Virus record (IMG/VR): IMGVR_UViG_3300042543_000416
Span: 1 to 38,288 of that record
Source of the DNA: a virus
Length of the DNA: 38,288 bases
Direction: 5' to 3' (one strand)
The notes under the pieces are model-generated. The model did no database searches. It had not been told where the DNA came from and worked only from the letters and a program-made list of their open reading frames with translations. The first letter of the stretch is position 1. The number at the start of each line of letters is the position of its first letter. Shown here piece after piece: positions 13,865-19,533 of the stretch. A program made the position numbers and the translations under genes.

Positions 13865-14177
13865 CTGCGGCGACTACGACCGCCCCGCAGTGTTCCAGGA
13901 GGTCACGCGGCGGGCAGCCAGGCGGCACAACTGCGGCGAGTGCCGAGTGCTGATCATGCCAGGCCAGTACTACTGGGAGAGCCGCTGCCTCTGGGACGAC
14001 GAATGGAGTACCCACAGGACCTGTGGAGCATGCCACCTGATCGGTTCCCAGCTGGCAGACTGCTATCCGTTCCGAGGCCTCGCCGATTGCTTGGCGGAGG
14101 ACCTGGAGGATCCCGATGCGGCCATCGCCCACGCTGGGATGCGTCGTCGCCAGGCTGCTGCGGGGGGCGATGGCTGA
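13851..14177 (+). CDS. Cys-rich (zinc-binding?) 108-aa protein
   Basis: Starts MAMCDCGDYDRPAVF at ATG 13851; ATG 13857 is the alternative and gives an 8-nt overlap. Cys pairs CDC (4-6), CGEC, later C, and CGAC suggest two or more metal sites, with a middle region MPGQYYWESRCLWDDEWSTH. This layout is common in small phage proteins that resemble restriction-type or HNH-type zinc-knuckle folds without their catalytic residues. Function unknown. It overlaps the next mini zinc-finger gene by 8 nt. Confidence 0.6.
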   Translation: MAMCDCGDYDRPAVFQEVTRRAARRHNCGECRVLIMPGQYYWESRCLWDDEWSTHRTCGACHLIGSQLADCYPFRGLADCLAEDLEDPDAAIAHAGMRRRQAAAGGDG

Positions 14178-14400
14178 CACCCCAGCCCAGCGGAAGCGCC
14201 GCCAGCGGCTGCGGGCGATCGGGCTGCTGCCTCCCCTCAGCGTGATCACTTGCCAGTCGTGCGGCTCTCCCGCCACGGGGCTCTACGACCCCCTCTGCTC
14301 CCACTGCTGGGAGCGCCAGACTCCTGAAGGGCTGGCAGCCGTGGCGGCACGGGTCGCGGCCTGGCGGGCGAGGCAGCGGCGGCGCCAGCGGGAATCGTGA
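14170..14400 (+). CDS. Mini zinc-finger protein, paralogue 1
   Basis: A 76-aa basic protein: an Arg/Lys-rich N-terminal helix (RKRRQRLRAIGLL), a CQSC...CSHCW zinc knuckle, ERQTPEG, and a second Arg-rich helix (WRARQRRRQRES). Two more copies of this design are at 15700-15927 and 17864-18061. The basic-finger-basic design suggests nucleic-acid binding. It starts inside the previous stop as ATGGCTGA, and its stop codon is the first TGA of promoter module P2. Confidence 0.65.
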   Translation: MADTPAQRKRRQRLRAIGLLPPLSVITCQSCGSPATGLYDPLCSHCWERQTPEGLAAVAARVAAWRARQRRRQRES

Positions 14401-14460
14401 CAGGTTGTGAAGCTGGCCCCCTGGTGGGGCCGACCGTGTCACGTAGGCGTTACTATGTGT
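14398..14460 (+). promoter_or_regulatory. Promoter module P2
   Basis: Upstream element TGACAGGTTGTGAA starts at 14398, GTCACGTAGGCGT at 14438-14450, and -10-like TACTAT at 14451-14456. The 53-nt offset is the same as in P1, P3 and P4. The upstream 14-mer is identical to that of P4 while the core matches P1, so the two parts look like exchangeable modules. Confidence 0.7.
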
Positions 14461-14509
14461 TCACCGGGGCAGGGATGCCTCGACTCTCACCCCCACCAGA
14501 GATCACACC

Positions 14510-14707
14510 ATGTCAACCCTCTACGTCGTCCAAGTCGCCGGTCCCCAGAAGGCCTGGATCGATTGGGATCAGAACCGCAACCTGCCCGCCTTCACCTTCA
14601 CCCAACCCGAGGGCGTCAGCCGGGAGGAGGCCAAGGCGCTCAAGGCCCGCGCCAACATCTGCTGCGGTGGCACCCTGAAGATCGTCAAGGCCCCCACTGC
14701 GGCCTGA
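14510..14707 (+). CDS. Hypothetical 65-aa protein, paralogue A
   Basis: Not recognised. A strand (STLYVVQVAG), a turn with DWDQNRNLPAFTF, a helix (SREEAKALKARANI) and a final strand (TLKIVKAPTAA). It resembles the 78-aa protein at 14776-15012, which has the same strand, DxD...PAF, DEAKxLLAR, LRIVSA order. First gene behind P2, with the C/A-rich leader. After its stop an 18-bp element (14712-14729) is shared with the end of the paralogue. Confidence 0.6.
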   Translation: MSTLYVVQVAGPQKAWIDWDQNRNLPAFTFTQPEGVSREEAKALKARANICCGGTLKIVKAPTAA

Positions 14708-14711
14708 GCGC

Positions 14712-14745
14712 CCACGGCCCGCCGGGAGCACTTCTCCGTGCTCCA
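14712..14745 (+). repeat. 18-bp intergenic repeat and hairpin, copy 1
   Basis: CCACGGCC-C/T-GCCGGGAGC occurs at 14712-14729 and 15016-15033, each time a few bases after the stop of one of the two related small genes. Here it leads into GGAGCAC/GTGCTCC (7-bp stem, 6-nt loop); at the second copy GCCGGGA/TCCCGGC forms the stem. A mRNA 3'-end stabiliser or weak terminator is plausible. Confidence 0.5.
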
Positions 14746-14775
14746 ACCCACCTTACCCACTTATTCACAACAACA

Positions 14776-15012
14776 ATGTTTTACGTTAAGGCAACTCTTC
14801 AAGCTCCCCCAGGCGTGCATGACTTAGCAGTCAGATCTAGTTTTCCACGCGATGTTTATGTCTGCTATAGGGATTGGGACACTCCTGCTTTCCGAAGCAT
14901 TGACCAGCCGCCAAAACCACTAACACTGGACGAAGCGAAAACACTTCTGGCCAGGTGTGAAGAAGTTCATGGATCTTTATATAACCACAATTTAAGAATT
15001 GTTTCCGCTTAA
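14776..15012 (+). CDS. Hypothetical 78-aa protein, paralogue B
   Basis: Not recognised. Starts MFYVKATLQAPPG; strands are followed by YRDWDTPAFRSIDQ, the helix LDEAKTLLARCEEVHG and a last strand NLRIVSA. Order and key residues match the 65-aa protein at 14510-14707, but the DNA is distinctly lower in GC, so the pair is not a fresh duplication. The leader is ACAACAACA-type with no Shine-Dalgarno. Confidence 0.6.
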   Translation: MFYVKATLQAPPGVHDLAVRSSFPRDVYVCYRDWDTPAFRSIDQPPKPLTLDEAKTLLARCEEVHGSLYNHNLRIVSA

Positions 15013-15015
15013 CTT

Positions 15016-15042
15016 CCACGGCCTGCCGGGAGCCCATCCCGG
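15016..15042 (+). repeat. 18-bp intergenic repeat and hairpin, copy 2
   Basis: Second copy of the 18-mer (15016-15033), with GCCGGGA/TCCCGGC forming a 7-bp stem around a 5-nt loop. It follows the stop of the 78-aa paralogue B, as copy 1 follows paralogue A. Confidence 0.5.
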
Positions 15043-15069
15043 CGGTTCCATCACCCTGTCTTACCACCC

Positions 15070-15243
15070 ATGGATTTTTTTAAGTTTTGCAGGCTACTTA
15101 GCTGGCTGCTGAATTCACTTGCTGTTTTCTTTATATCTGTGGCTATCCTGTACTGGGTTGTTGCCGGAAACATGAATGACCCGCCGGTAAAGTTACTATA
15201 TCTAAGTGTTGTATTGATTCTGCTTAACACACCAAGACTTTGA
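15070..15243 (+). CDS. 57-aa membrane protein
   Basis: Translation from ATG 15070 gives 57 residues with two hydrophobic segments: about 9-34 (LLSWLLNSLAVFFISVAILY, WVVA) and about 43-54 (LLYLSVVLILL), joined by a GNMNDPPVK turn. It reads as a small two-helix membrane protein with short polar ends. It is AT-richer than its neighbours. The C/A-rich leader (TTACCACCC) precedes the ATG. Function unknown. Confidence 0.55.
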   Translation: MDFFKFCRLLSWLLNSLAVFFISVAILYWVVAGNMNDPPVKLLYLSVVLILLNTPRL

Positions 15244-15251
15244 CAACAACC

Positions 15252-15527
15252 ATGTCAGTTCTGCCCACGATTCATCTGAAAGGCAATAGCCCCGCAGCCT
15301 TGGAGGAGAGGTATCGATTCGTGCGGCAGGCAATGAACGCTGCCTCTGCTGCACTGGAGGCCGCGACGTTCAGCCCCAGGGATTTCTACCCCCAGGGGCC
15401 TGACGCCTGGCAGCGGGCCCTTAATGACCGCGCCGAGGCCTTCCGCATGCTGCGGGCATTAGCGGACTACGCCGAGCAGTGGGAGACGCGCGCTGCCAAC
15501 CATCGCCACCCCCGCAACACACCATGA
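15252..15527 (+). CDS. Hypothetical 91-aa helical protein
   Basis: Not recognised. After MSVLPTIHLKGNSPAALEER come helices (YRFVRQAMNAASAALEAATF; AWQRALNDRAEAFRMLRALADYAEQW) and a basic tail. The ATG 15252 follows ACAACAACC; its end overlaps the next start as ATGA. Confidence 0.6.
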   Translation: MSVLPTIHLKGNSPAALEERYRFVRQAMNAASAALEAATFSPRDFYPQGPDAWQRALNDRAEAFRMLRALADYAEQWETRAANHRHPRNTP

Positions 15528-15703
15528 CCACCACACGCCTCACAATGCCCTTCCAGGTCGTCCTACGGGCCCCTGACGGGCAGACCGCCACCATCCCCCT
15601 CCAGGCCCGCGACAGGGCCCATGCCGTGGCCTCAGCGCTCGAGCTGGCAGGGCTGGGGCAGGGGGTGCTGGTGGTGCGCTGCCATCGCGTGGGGGAGTGG
15701 TGA
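15524..15703 (+). CDS. Hypothetical 59-aa protein
   Basis: Not recognised. Short beta-rich protein: FQVVLRAPDGQTATIPLQARDR, then a helix AHAVASALELAGLGQG and a strand VLVVRCHRVGEW. The strand-helix-strand order is like other small proteins in this zone. It starts in ATGA overlap with the previous stop, and its stop overlaps the next GTG start as GTGA. Confidence 0.6.
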   Translation: MTTTRLTMPFQVVLRAPDGQTATIPLQARDRAHAVASALELAGLGQGVLVVRCHRVGEW

Positions 15704-15927
15704 GCGACCCCACAGGGGCTGAGCGGTCCCGACGATGGCGTGCCAGGCAGGCTGGAAGGCTGCCACCAGCCGAGCGGCTGATCTGCGAGGCCTGTGGAGG
15801 GGGTCGCAGCGGACGTCACGGCAAGGTCTGCCGCTGTTGCTGGGAGCGGGTCACGCCTGAGGGCAGGGCAGCCAAGGCGTCTCGTGTGGCGCGGAGCAGG
15901 AGGAAAGCCAAGGGTGACGGATTGTGA
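15700..15927 (+). CDS. Mini zinc-finger protein, paralogue 2
   Basis: A 75-aa protein starting at GTG 15700 (GTGA overlap). It has RSRRWRARQAGRL, a CEAC...CRCCW knuckle, ERVTPEGRAAKASRVARSRRKAKG. The order basic helix, CxxC, CxxCW, TPEG, basic helix is the same as in the copies at 14170 and 17864. Its stop codon is the TGA of TTGTGA in the P3 upstream element. Confidence 0.65.
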   Translation: MSDPTGAERSRRWRARQAGRLPPAERLICEACGGGRSGRHGKVCRCCWERVTPEGRAAKASRVARSRRKAKGDGL

Positions 15928-15976
15928 ACAGGCCTAGCGATGCCACGGCAACCGCAACGGTACGCGCTACAGTATA
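15915..15976 (+). promoter_or_regulatory. Promoter module P3
   Basis: TGACGGATTGTGAA starts at 15915; core CAACGGTACGCGC ends just before -10-like TACAGT (15968-15973), 53 nt on. The bases continue as ATAAAG. The core matches P4, not P1/P2. It lies ahead of the GIY-YIG gene. Confidence 0.65.
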
Positions 15977-16021
15977 AAGACAACCGGGGAGGCCAGGCAC
16001 TACTTAACGAGACTCAAGGAC

Positions 16022-16402
16022 ATGAAAAACAATCGACATGCAAGATCAATCCGCTGGTTTCGTCTTGATATTTTGCAGCCACCGCAACAACCAGGAATCT
16101 ATGCAATAAAAAGCAAAACACATTGGCTTTATGTTGGGCGAGCCCTTAATATTGCCAGACGGATTAAAAATCCTTGTCATCCGATTCAAATCACAAAAGA
16201 TTTAGAAAATATTCAACTCACTTACTTGTGGCAGCCAGTCGCTCGGAATGCTTCGCTTGCCAAGCAAGAAAATGCAATGATTCGAGAATACAATCCACAA
16301 TGGAATGGAGGAACAGAATTTTATGGTCCGACGAAGTGGCCATCCTGCGCATTGCTTCTGCCCGTAAGCATGGAGGAGTTGTGTCAGGTGCTTGGCAATT
16401 AG
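16022..16402 (+). CDS. GIY-YIG-type nuclease
   Basis: A 126-aa protein with the GIY-YIG fold markers: PGIYAI (24-29), LYVGRALNIARRI (36-48, Arg 47), the metal-ligand-type Glu 83 in AKQENAMIREYNPQWN, and Asn 91. These enzymes cut DNA with one metal ion. It is a stand-alone catalytic domain with no DNA-binding tail, shorter than typical homing endonucleases. GC is clearly below that of its neighbours and it is bracketed by P3 and P4, which suggests a gene gained as a cassette. Roles as a host-DNA nuclease or a mobile element are both open. Confidence 0.75.
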   Translation: MKNNRHARSIRWFRLDILQPPQQPGIYAIKSKTHWLYVGRALNIARRIKNPCHPIQITKDLENIQLTYLWQPVARNASLAKQENAMIREYNPQWNGGTEFYGPTKWPSCALLLPVSMEELCQVLGN

Positions 16403-16451
16403 TTGGCAAATCATTTCATTGCCCCCTCTCATCGAGGAGCTTTTTCATGTG

Positions 16452-16514
16452 TGACAGGTTGTGAACTGATCCGCCGATGACGACCGAACCGCAACGGTGC
16501 GCGCTACATTGTGT
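16452..16514 (+). promoter_or_regulatory. Promoter module P4
   Basis: TGACAGGTTGTGAA starts at 16452; core CAACGGTGCGCGC precedes -10-like TACATT (16505-16510), again 53 nt on. The upstream 14-mer equals that of P2, the core that of P3. Confidence 0.65.
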
Positions 16515-16553
16515 GCATCGGGGGCGGAGGCGCTCCCACCACCCATCAGAACC

Positions 16554-16790
16554 ATGACCGCTGCCCCCCTCTGGAAAACTACCTTCATCTGGACCGCTAC
16601 CTTCACCTGCCCCGACGGTTACACCTATTACGCTCCCGACGGCTTCCCTTTTGCCACCTTCCGCAAGAACTGGCGCGATGAGTGGGAGCTGAACTTTTTC
16701 CACAGGACCGAGAGCTGCGCCATGGAGGCCATCTGCAAACTGCAAAACGAGCAGATTCCGGCTGCGCTTCGTTCCCTTAATGCCGCTTGA
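16554..16790 (+). CDS. Hypothetical 78-aa protein
   Basis: Not recognised. A beta-rich first half (TTFIWTATFTCPDGYTYYAPDG) is followed by NWRDEWELNFFHRTE, a helix (CAMEAICKLQNEQ) and LRSLNAA. It resembles other small P-module genes in being strand-rich with one helix. The ATG 16554 has the C/A-rich leader (CCACCACCCATCAG). It is the last gene before the repeat array. Confidence 0.6.
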   Translation: MTAAPLWKTTFIWTATFTCPDGYTYYAPDGFPFATFRKNWRDEWELNFFHRTESCAMEAICKLQNEQIPAALRSLNAA

Positions 16791-17354
16791 CCTGAGCCAC
16801 CACCGGGGCTTTACCGTATCCAGGCCCGGTCGGCCCATCATCCGCAAGGGGGGCGCCGTGGCTGGCTTTGTTGGGGCCGGCCTGGAACGGTACCGAAGAC
16901 CGGGCAACCAATGCGCCCTCGGGAGACCGGGGGCTTTGTCGGCTTTGTCGGCTGTTGTCGGCTGGCAGCCGACATTGAGATCCATTGCGCTGCAAGGGAT
17001 TTGGGGAAATGTCGGCTTTGTCGGCTATGTCGGCTGTAAAAATCAAAAAACAGGGTTTTATGTATCACCATGTTACAGAACAGGTAAAAAACGGGGAAGT
17101 GCCAAAAACAGCCGACAAACCGACAAAGTAATTAAGTAAGTAATTAAAAGTATTAGTATTAAAGGGTTTTAAGGGTTTTAGGGGCAGCCGACAAACAGCC
17201 GACAAACAGCCGACAAAACCGACATAGCCGACATTCCCGCCGCAGGGGGTAGCCTGGCCTCGGTCGGCCCGGGGTGCCATGGGGTGGGAGTCGGGGCCGG
17301 CCACCCATTCGCGGTGGGGTGTGGCATCATGGGAGCCCCCCCAGGAGCGATCGC
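16791..17354. other. Non-coding gap with repeat array
   Basis: No gene is supported in these 564 bp. The centre (16937-17233) is the TGTCGGCT repeat array, described separately. The left flank (16791-16936) and right flank (17234-17354) are GC-rich and carry no clear signal. A consensus cyanobacterial HIP1 octamer GCGATCGC lies at 17346-17353, just before the next gene. Confidence 0.6.
16937..17233. repeat. Convergent TGTCGGCT repeat array around AT-rich core
   Basis: Forward TGTCGGCT starts at 16937, 16946, 16956, 17010, 17019 and 17028. Inverse AGCCGACA starts at 16967, 17110, 17186, 17197, 17208 and 17226, with degenerate ACCGACA at about 17119 and 17218. Steps are 9-10 bp on the left and 11 bp on the right. 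The middle (17036-17185) is AT-rich, with runs such as GTAATTAAGTAAGTAATTAA. The layout resembles an iteron origin with an unwinding region; a multi-site operator or a large cruciform are alternatives. Confidence 0.75.
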
Positions 17355-17558
17355 ATGTCCCTGCTGCCCCATCAGATACGAGTTGTGGCGGAGAAGGGCG
17401 AGCTAGACGAGCGACTGCACCGCCTGGTGCCGTTCATGGCCACCGCCACCTTCGCCGAGCTGCCAGAGGCTGAGCAGGCACGGATGACCCACCAGCGCGA
17501 TCTGATGGAGCAATTGTCGGCGGTGCTCGGCGAACGGATCGAGGCATTCGGCGCCTAG
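17355..17558 (+). CDS. Small conserved phage protein, 67 aa
   Basis: A protein MSLLPHQIRVVAEKGELDER, LHRLVPFM...TFAELPEAEQARMTHQRDLM, ending GERIEAFGA. The pattern (Q-V..E...LD.KL..L..F......F..L...E...L..Q...M..Y..VL..RI) is widespread among small proteins of tailed phages, where no function is known. Unusually for this phage it has a good Shine-Dalgarno (AGGAG, 8 nt before the ATG). Confidence 0.75.
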   Translation: MSLLPHQIRVVAEKGELDERLHRLVPFMATATFAELPEAEQARMTHQRDLMEQLSAVLGERIEAFGA

Positions 17559-17564
17559 GCGTGC

Positions 17565-17673
17565 CATAATGGGCGGGTGATCACGGAAGGGCCGCGAACG
17601 GCTGCCGTGGTTTCAACCCCCCCGTACAAAGGCACATCCCCCCTCTCCGGCGCCAACCGGATGGGGGATTTTT
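17565..17673 (+). ncRNA. Candidate ~100-nt small RNA
   Basis: An extended -10-like TGC-CATAAT (17562-17570) lies just after the stop of the 67-aa gene; about 100 nt later there is a strong Rho-independent terminator (17636-17673). Nothing between looks coding: the one open frame runs straight through the terminator. A short independent RNA is therefore possible. No family is recognised, and the terminator may simply end the upstream operon. Confidence 0.35.
17636..17673 (+). terminator. Rho-independent terminator
   Basis: ATCCCCC pairs with GGGGGAT, with inner CCGG/CCGG around CGCCAA, followed by five T (17669-17673) and ATTT. It ends transcription from the small-gene zone just before the promoter at 17688. 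Confidence 0.8.
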
Positions 17674-17687
17674 ATTTGGCGGGATGG

Positions 17688-17716
17688 TTGACGGAGGGAA
17701 CGAAACCCATTACAAT
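17688..17716 (+). promoter_or_regulatory. Strong sigma70-type promoter
   Basis: TTGACG (17688-17693), exactly 17 bp, TACAAT (17711-17716). It is the closest match to the sigma70 consensus in the window and lies 15 bp behind a terminator. It would start transcription near 17723 and drive the 43-aa gene and those following. Confidence 0.8.
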
Positions 17717-17739
17717 ATGGGGACAACGACATCCACCCC

Positions 17740-17871
17740 ATGGACGACGTCATCGCAGCCTTCAACGCCTACCGCGACAGCAAAACCGAGGATGAGTGGT
17801 TCGATCTGATGGAGACTGACCCGAAGCTGTGGGCCCTCCTCGACGCGCTGACCGACCTGGCGGATGACTGA
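17740..17871 (+). CDS. 43-aa acidic peptide
   Basis: Translation from ATG 17740 gives MDDVIAAFNAYRDSKTEDEW, then FDLMETDPKLWALLDALTD and a stop at 17869-17871. It is strongly acidic and helical. It is the first gene after a near-consensus promoter, has the CCACCCC leader, and overlaps the next start by 8 nt (ATGACTGA). Small acidic phage proteins often inhibit or mimic DNA-binding targets, but nothing here proves it. Confidence 0.6.
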   Translation: MDDVIAAFNAYRDSKTEDEWFDLMETDPKLWALLDALTDLADD

Positions 17872-18061
17872 TCCATCCACGCCCCGCACGCGGGCCTACA
17901 GGGCCCGTCAGCGGCTGGGAGAGGTGTGGGTGGCCCCGACCTGCTCAGCGTGCGGTGCAGCCTGCCGTGGGGCGCTCTGCTGGCGGTGCCGGGCCAAGAC
18001 GCCTGAGGGACGGCAGCGGAACCGGAAGGCGGTCGCAGAGCATCGCAAGCGGAAGGGTTGA
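17864..18061 (+). CDS. Mini zinc-finger protein, paralogue 3
   Basis: A 65-aa basic protein: TRAYRARQRLGEVW, CSAC...CWRC knuckle, AKTPEGRQRNRKAVAEHRKRKG. Same order of parts as the copies at 14170 and 15700, with the shared TPEG. It overlaps the acidic 43-aa gene, an acid/base pair that may be co-made. A TTGACA at 18058-18063 covers its end. Confidence 0.65.
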   Translation: MTDPSTPRTRAYRARQRLGEVWVAPTCSACGAACRGALCWRCRAKTPEGRQRNRKAVAEHRKRKG

Positions 18062-18109
18062 CATATTTCTCAATGGTGGCCAGGGTGGCGGGTTACAGCA
18101 CACCACCCC

Positions 18110-18346
18110 ATGGCGCGGCAGTTACAGCTCGAGCCCTACGGGCCCCACCAGGAGAGACGACCTGAGGGCACGCGGGGGAAGGCGCCCCGGTATCCCCTAG
18201 CCATGGCGGCTGTGGGGGATTGGTTCGTGGTGGAGGCGCCTGAGGAGGCCCGCACGGTGCGGAAATGCGCTGGGAGGCTCAGGGAGCTCCATGGGAAGCG
18301 GTTCTCACTGCTGCGGACCACTGGCCCGGCTGGTGAGAGATACTGA
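18110..18346 (+). CDS. Hypothetical 78-aa protein
   Basis: The second half, AAVGDWFVVEAPEEARTVRK, then RLRELHGKRFSLLRTTG, has the form of small phage proteins with a GDWF/GESF strand followed by a helix and an HGKRF strand; function unknown. ATG 18110 has the CCACCCC leader. A TTGACA at 18058 is 17 bp ahead of CAGGGT, a poor -10, so a promoter there is doubtful. Confidence 0.6.
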   Translation: MARQLQLEPYGPHQERRPEGTRGKAPRYPLAMAAVGDWFVVEAPEEARTVRKCAGRLRELHGKRFSLLRTTGPAGERY

Positions 18347-18376
18347 GTCTGCACCCGCGTGGAATAAGGAATACTG

Positions 18377-19234
18377 ATGGCCAACCCGCCGGGAATAGAT
18401 ATAGTTTTTGATCTAGGAGATATTCCGGCGACTGCGCGCAACTTTGGAGTGTTGCCTAGGCAGATGCCCATGATCATGGGTAAGGCGATGACATTGGGGG
18501 TTAAGGCGGCCAAGGATAAGATTCGTGCTGATATATTTCCAATGATTAAGGGTGGTCCAACGCGGTGGACAGAGCGTGGGCTGATTGCGAAATTCGCCAA
18601 GCCCACGGATCTTCGCGTGCAAGTCGGATTTAATTTTGGCGAAGGAAGATTTGAGGATGATGAATTCACGCGGAAAGGTATTGGCATACCTTCTGGTAGG
18701 TACATGGAGATCAACGCCAGGGGTGGACCAAGGAAACCAAAGTCTACAGAATTGCAACTCAGGCGGTCGGGAAAGATAGCGGGAAACAAGTTTCTTACGC
18801 CTAATAAAAACTTGCCAGAGATAGATTCACACGGTAACTTGCCGGGCTATCTATACACTCAGATCGGCTCGCGTCTTCGTGGGTTGTCTACACCAGGATC
18901 AACTCAGAACGCACCGTATGGACCGGGTTCACGGGGGCGTACGGCGAAGAAGCGGGCGCAAGTTGATTATTTTATCATGCGATATTCTGGCGGCCGTCCT
19001 ATTGGTCCGAGGCAGCTTGGTGGCGAGCCAGCGTTCATTGCAAAACGTGAAGGATTAGGTAAAGGCAAGAAGCGGGGATTCTCTGTAGCTTTGTGGATTG
19101 TTGATCAGCCTATGTATAAGCGAAGGTTTCCTGTCAAGCCTATAGCCTTGAGAGAGTTTGCACGGGTGTTTGATATAGAGTTTGTTAAAGGAGTTAATGA
19201 CTCGATTGCATGGCGGATTAGACATGGGAAGTAG
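18377..19234 (+). CDS. Minor tail protein Z-like
   Basis: A 285-aa protein. The N-terminal region (ARNFGVLPRQMPMIMGKAMTLGVKAA, then PTRWTERGLIAKFAKPTDLR, VQVGF) follows the pattern of lambda gpZ-type proteins: a helix LP..m..A......A, then PT.fT..g......A.....l.a.V. The rest is basic and Gly-rich. In such phages it takes part in tail completion. It is AT-richer than its neighbours, uses AGGA before the ATG, and is placed before the terminase rather than with the tail genes. Confidence 0.55.
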   Translation: MANPPGIDIVFDLGDIPATARNFGVLPRQMPMIMGKAMTLGVKAAKDKIRADIFPMIKGGPTRWTERGLIAKFAKPTDLRVQVGFNFGEGRFEDDEFTRKGIGIPSGRYMEINARGGPRKPKSTELQLRRSGKIAGNKFLTPNKNLPEIDSHGNLPGYLYTQIGSRLRGLSTPGSTQNAPYGPGSRGRTAKKRAQVDYFIMRYSGGRPIGPRQLGGEPAFIAKREGLGKGKKRGFSVALWIVDQPMYKRRFPVKPIALREFARVFDIEFVKGVNDSIAWRIRHGK

Positions 19235-19533
19235 CGGGCGATTGCATTAGTAATATCATTGCGATAAAGCTGCAATTGTATTGTGAATAAACAACGATTG
19301 GACGGCTATAGCGGTTAGCTTCAATCGTAGATATTTTTTATTGTTATAGAGAATTGATTGGGTCCTTCCAGGGTAGCCCAGGCGTGGGTATATTCGAACC
19401 TCGGCTAAAGTGCTCATACTGATTATTTTTATGTCGTTACCGGCCCCACTAGGCAACCGGCCATCCTACAGCCTGCAAGCAGGTAACGGAAACTGTCGGA
19501 TAGGATGAGTAACACTCGACTGTTACCCCATCC
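19235..19533. other. AT-rich gap before terminase
   Basis: No gene is supported. It holds a terminator-like stem at 19295-19339, the sequence TAGGAT (19501-19506) as a possible -10 without a -35, and GTAAC/GTTAC arms around 19509-19526. Promoter or packaging (cos/pac) sites could lie here, directly upstream of the small terminase, but none can be named from the sequence. Confidence 0.5.
19295..19339 (+). terminator. Terminator-like hairpin
   Basis: CGATTG (19295-19300) pairs with CAATCG (19322-19327), with an inner GCTA/TAGC, followed by a run of six T (19334-19339). The outer loop is long (21 nt), so strength is uncertain. It would end the transcript of the gpZ-like gene. Confidence 0.45.

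Noticed and set aside
16416-16985. Leftward 189-codon open frame
   Set aside because: Antisense to the 78-aa gene behind P4 and reading into the repeat array; no other leftward gene occurs right of 10053.
16780-17139. Rightward 119-codon open frame across the repeat array
   Set aside because: Most of it translates the repeats and the GC-rich flank; no leader or overlap supports it, and the frame crosses the AT-rich core without protein-like composition.
16937-17233. CRISPR array
   Set aside because: Repeats are only 8 bp, occur in both orientations, and spacers are 1-3 bp or irregular; no cas genes.
17577-17795. Rightward 72-codon open frame
   Set aside because: It runs through a strong terminator and the TTGACG/TACAAT promoter; start lacks support.
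19380-19400. TTCGAAC resembling a tRNA T-loop
   Set aside because: Flanking bases do not pair as a T-stem on either strand, and no acceptor or anticodon arm can be built.
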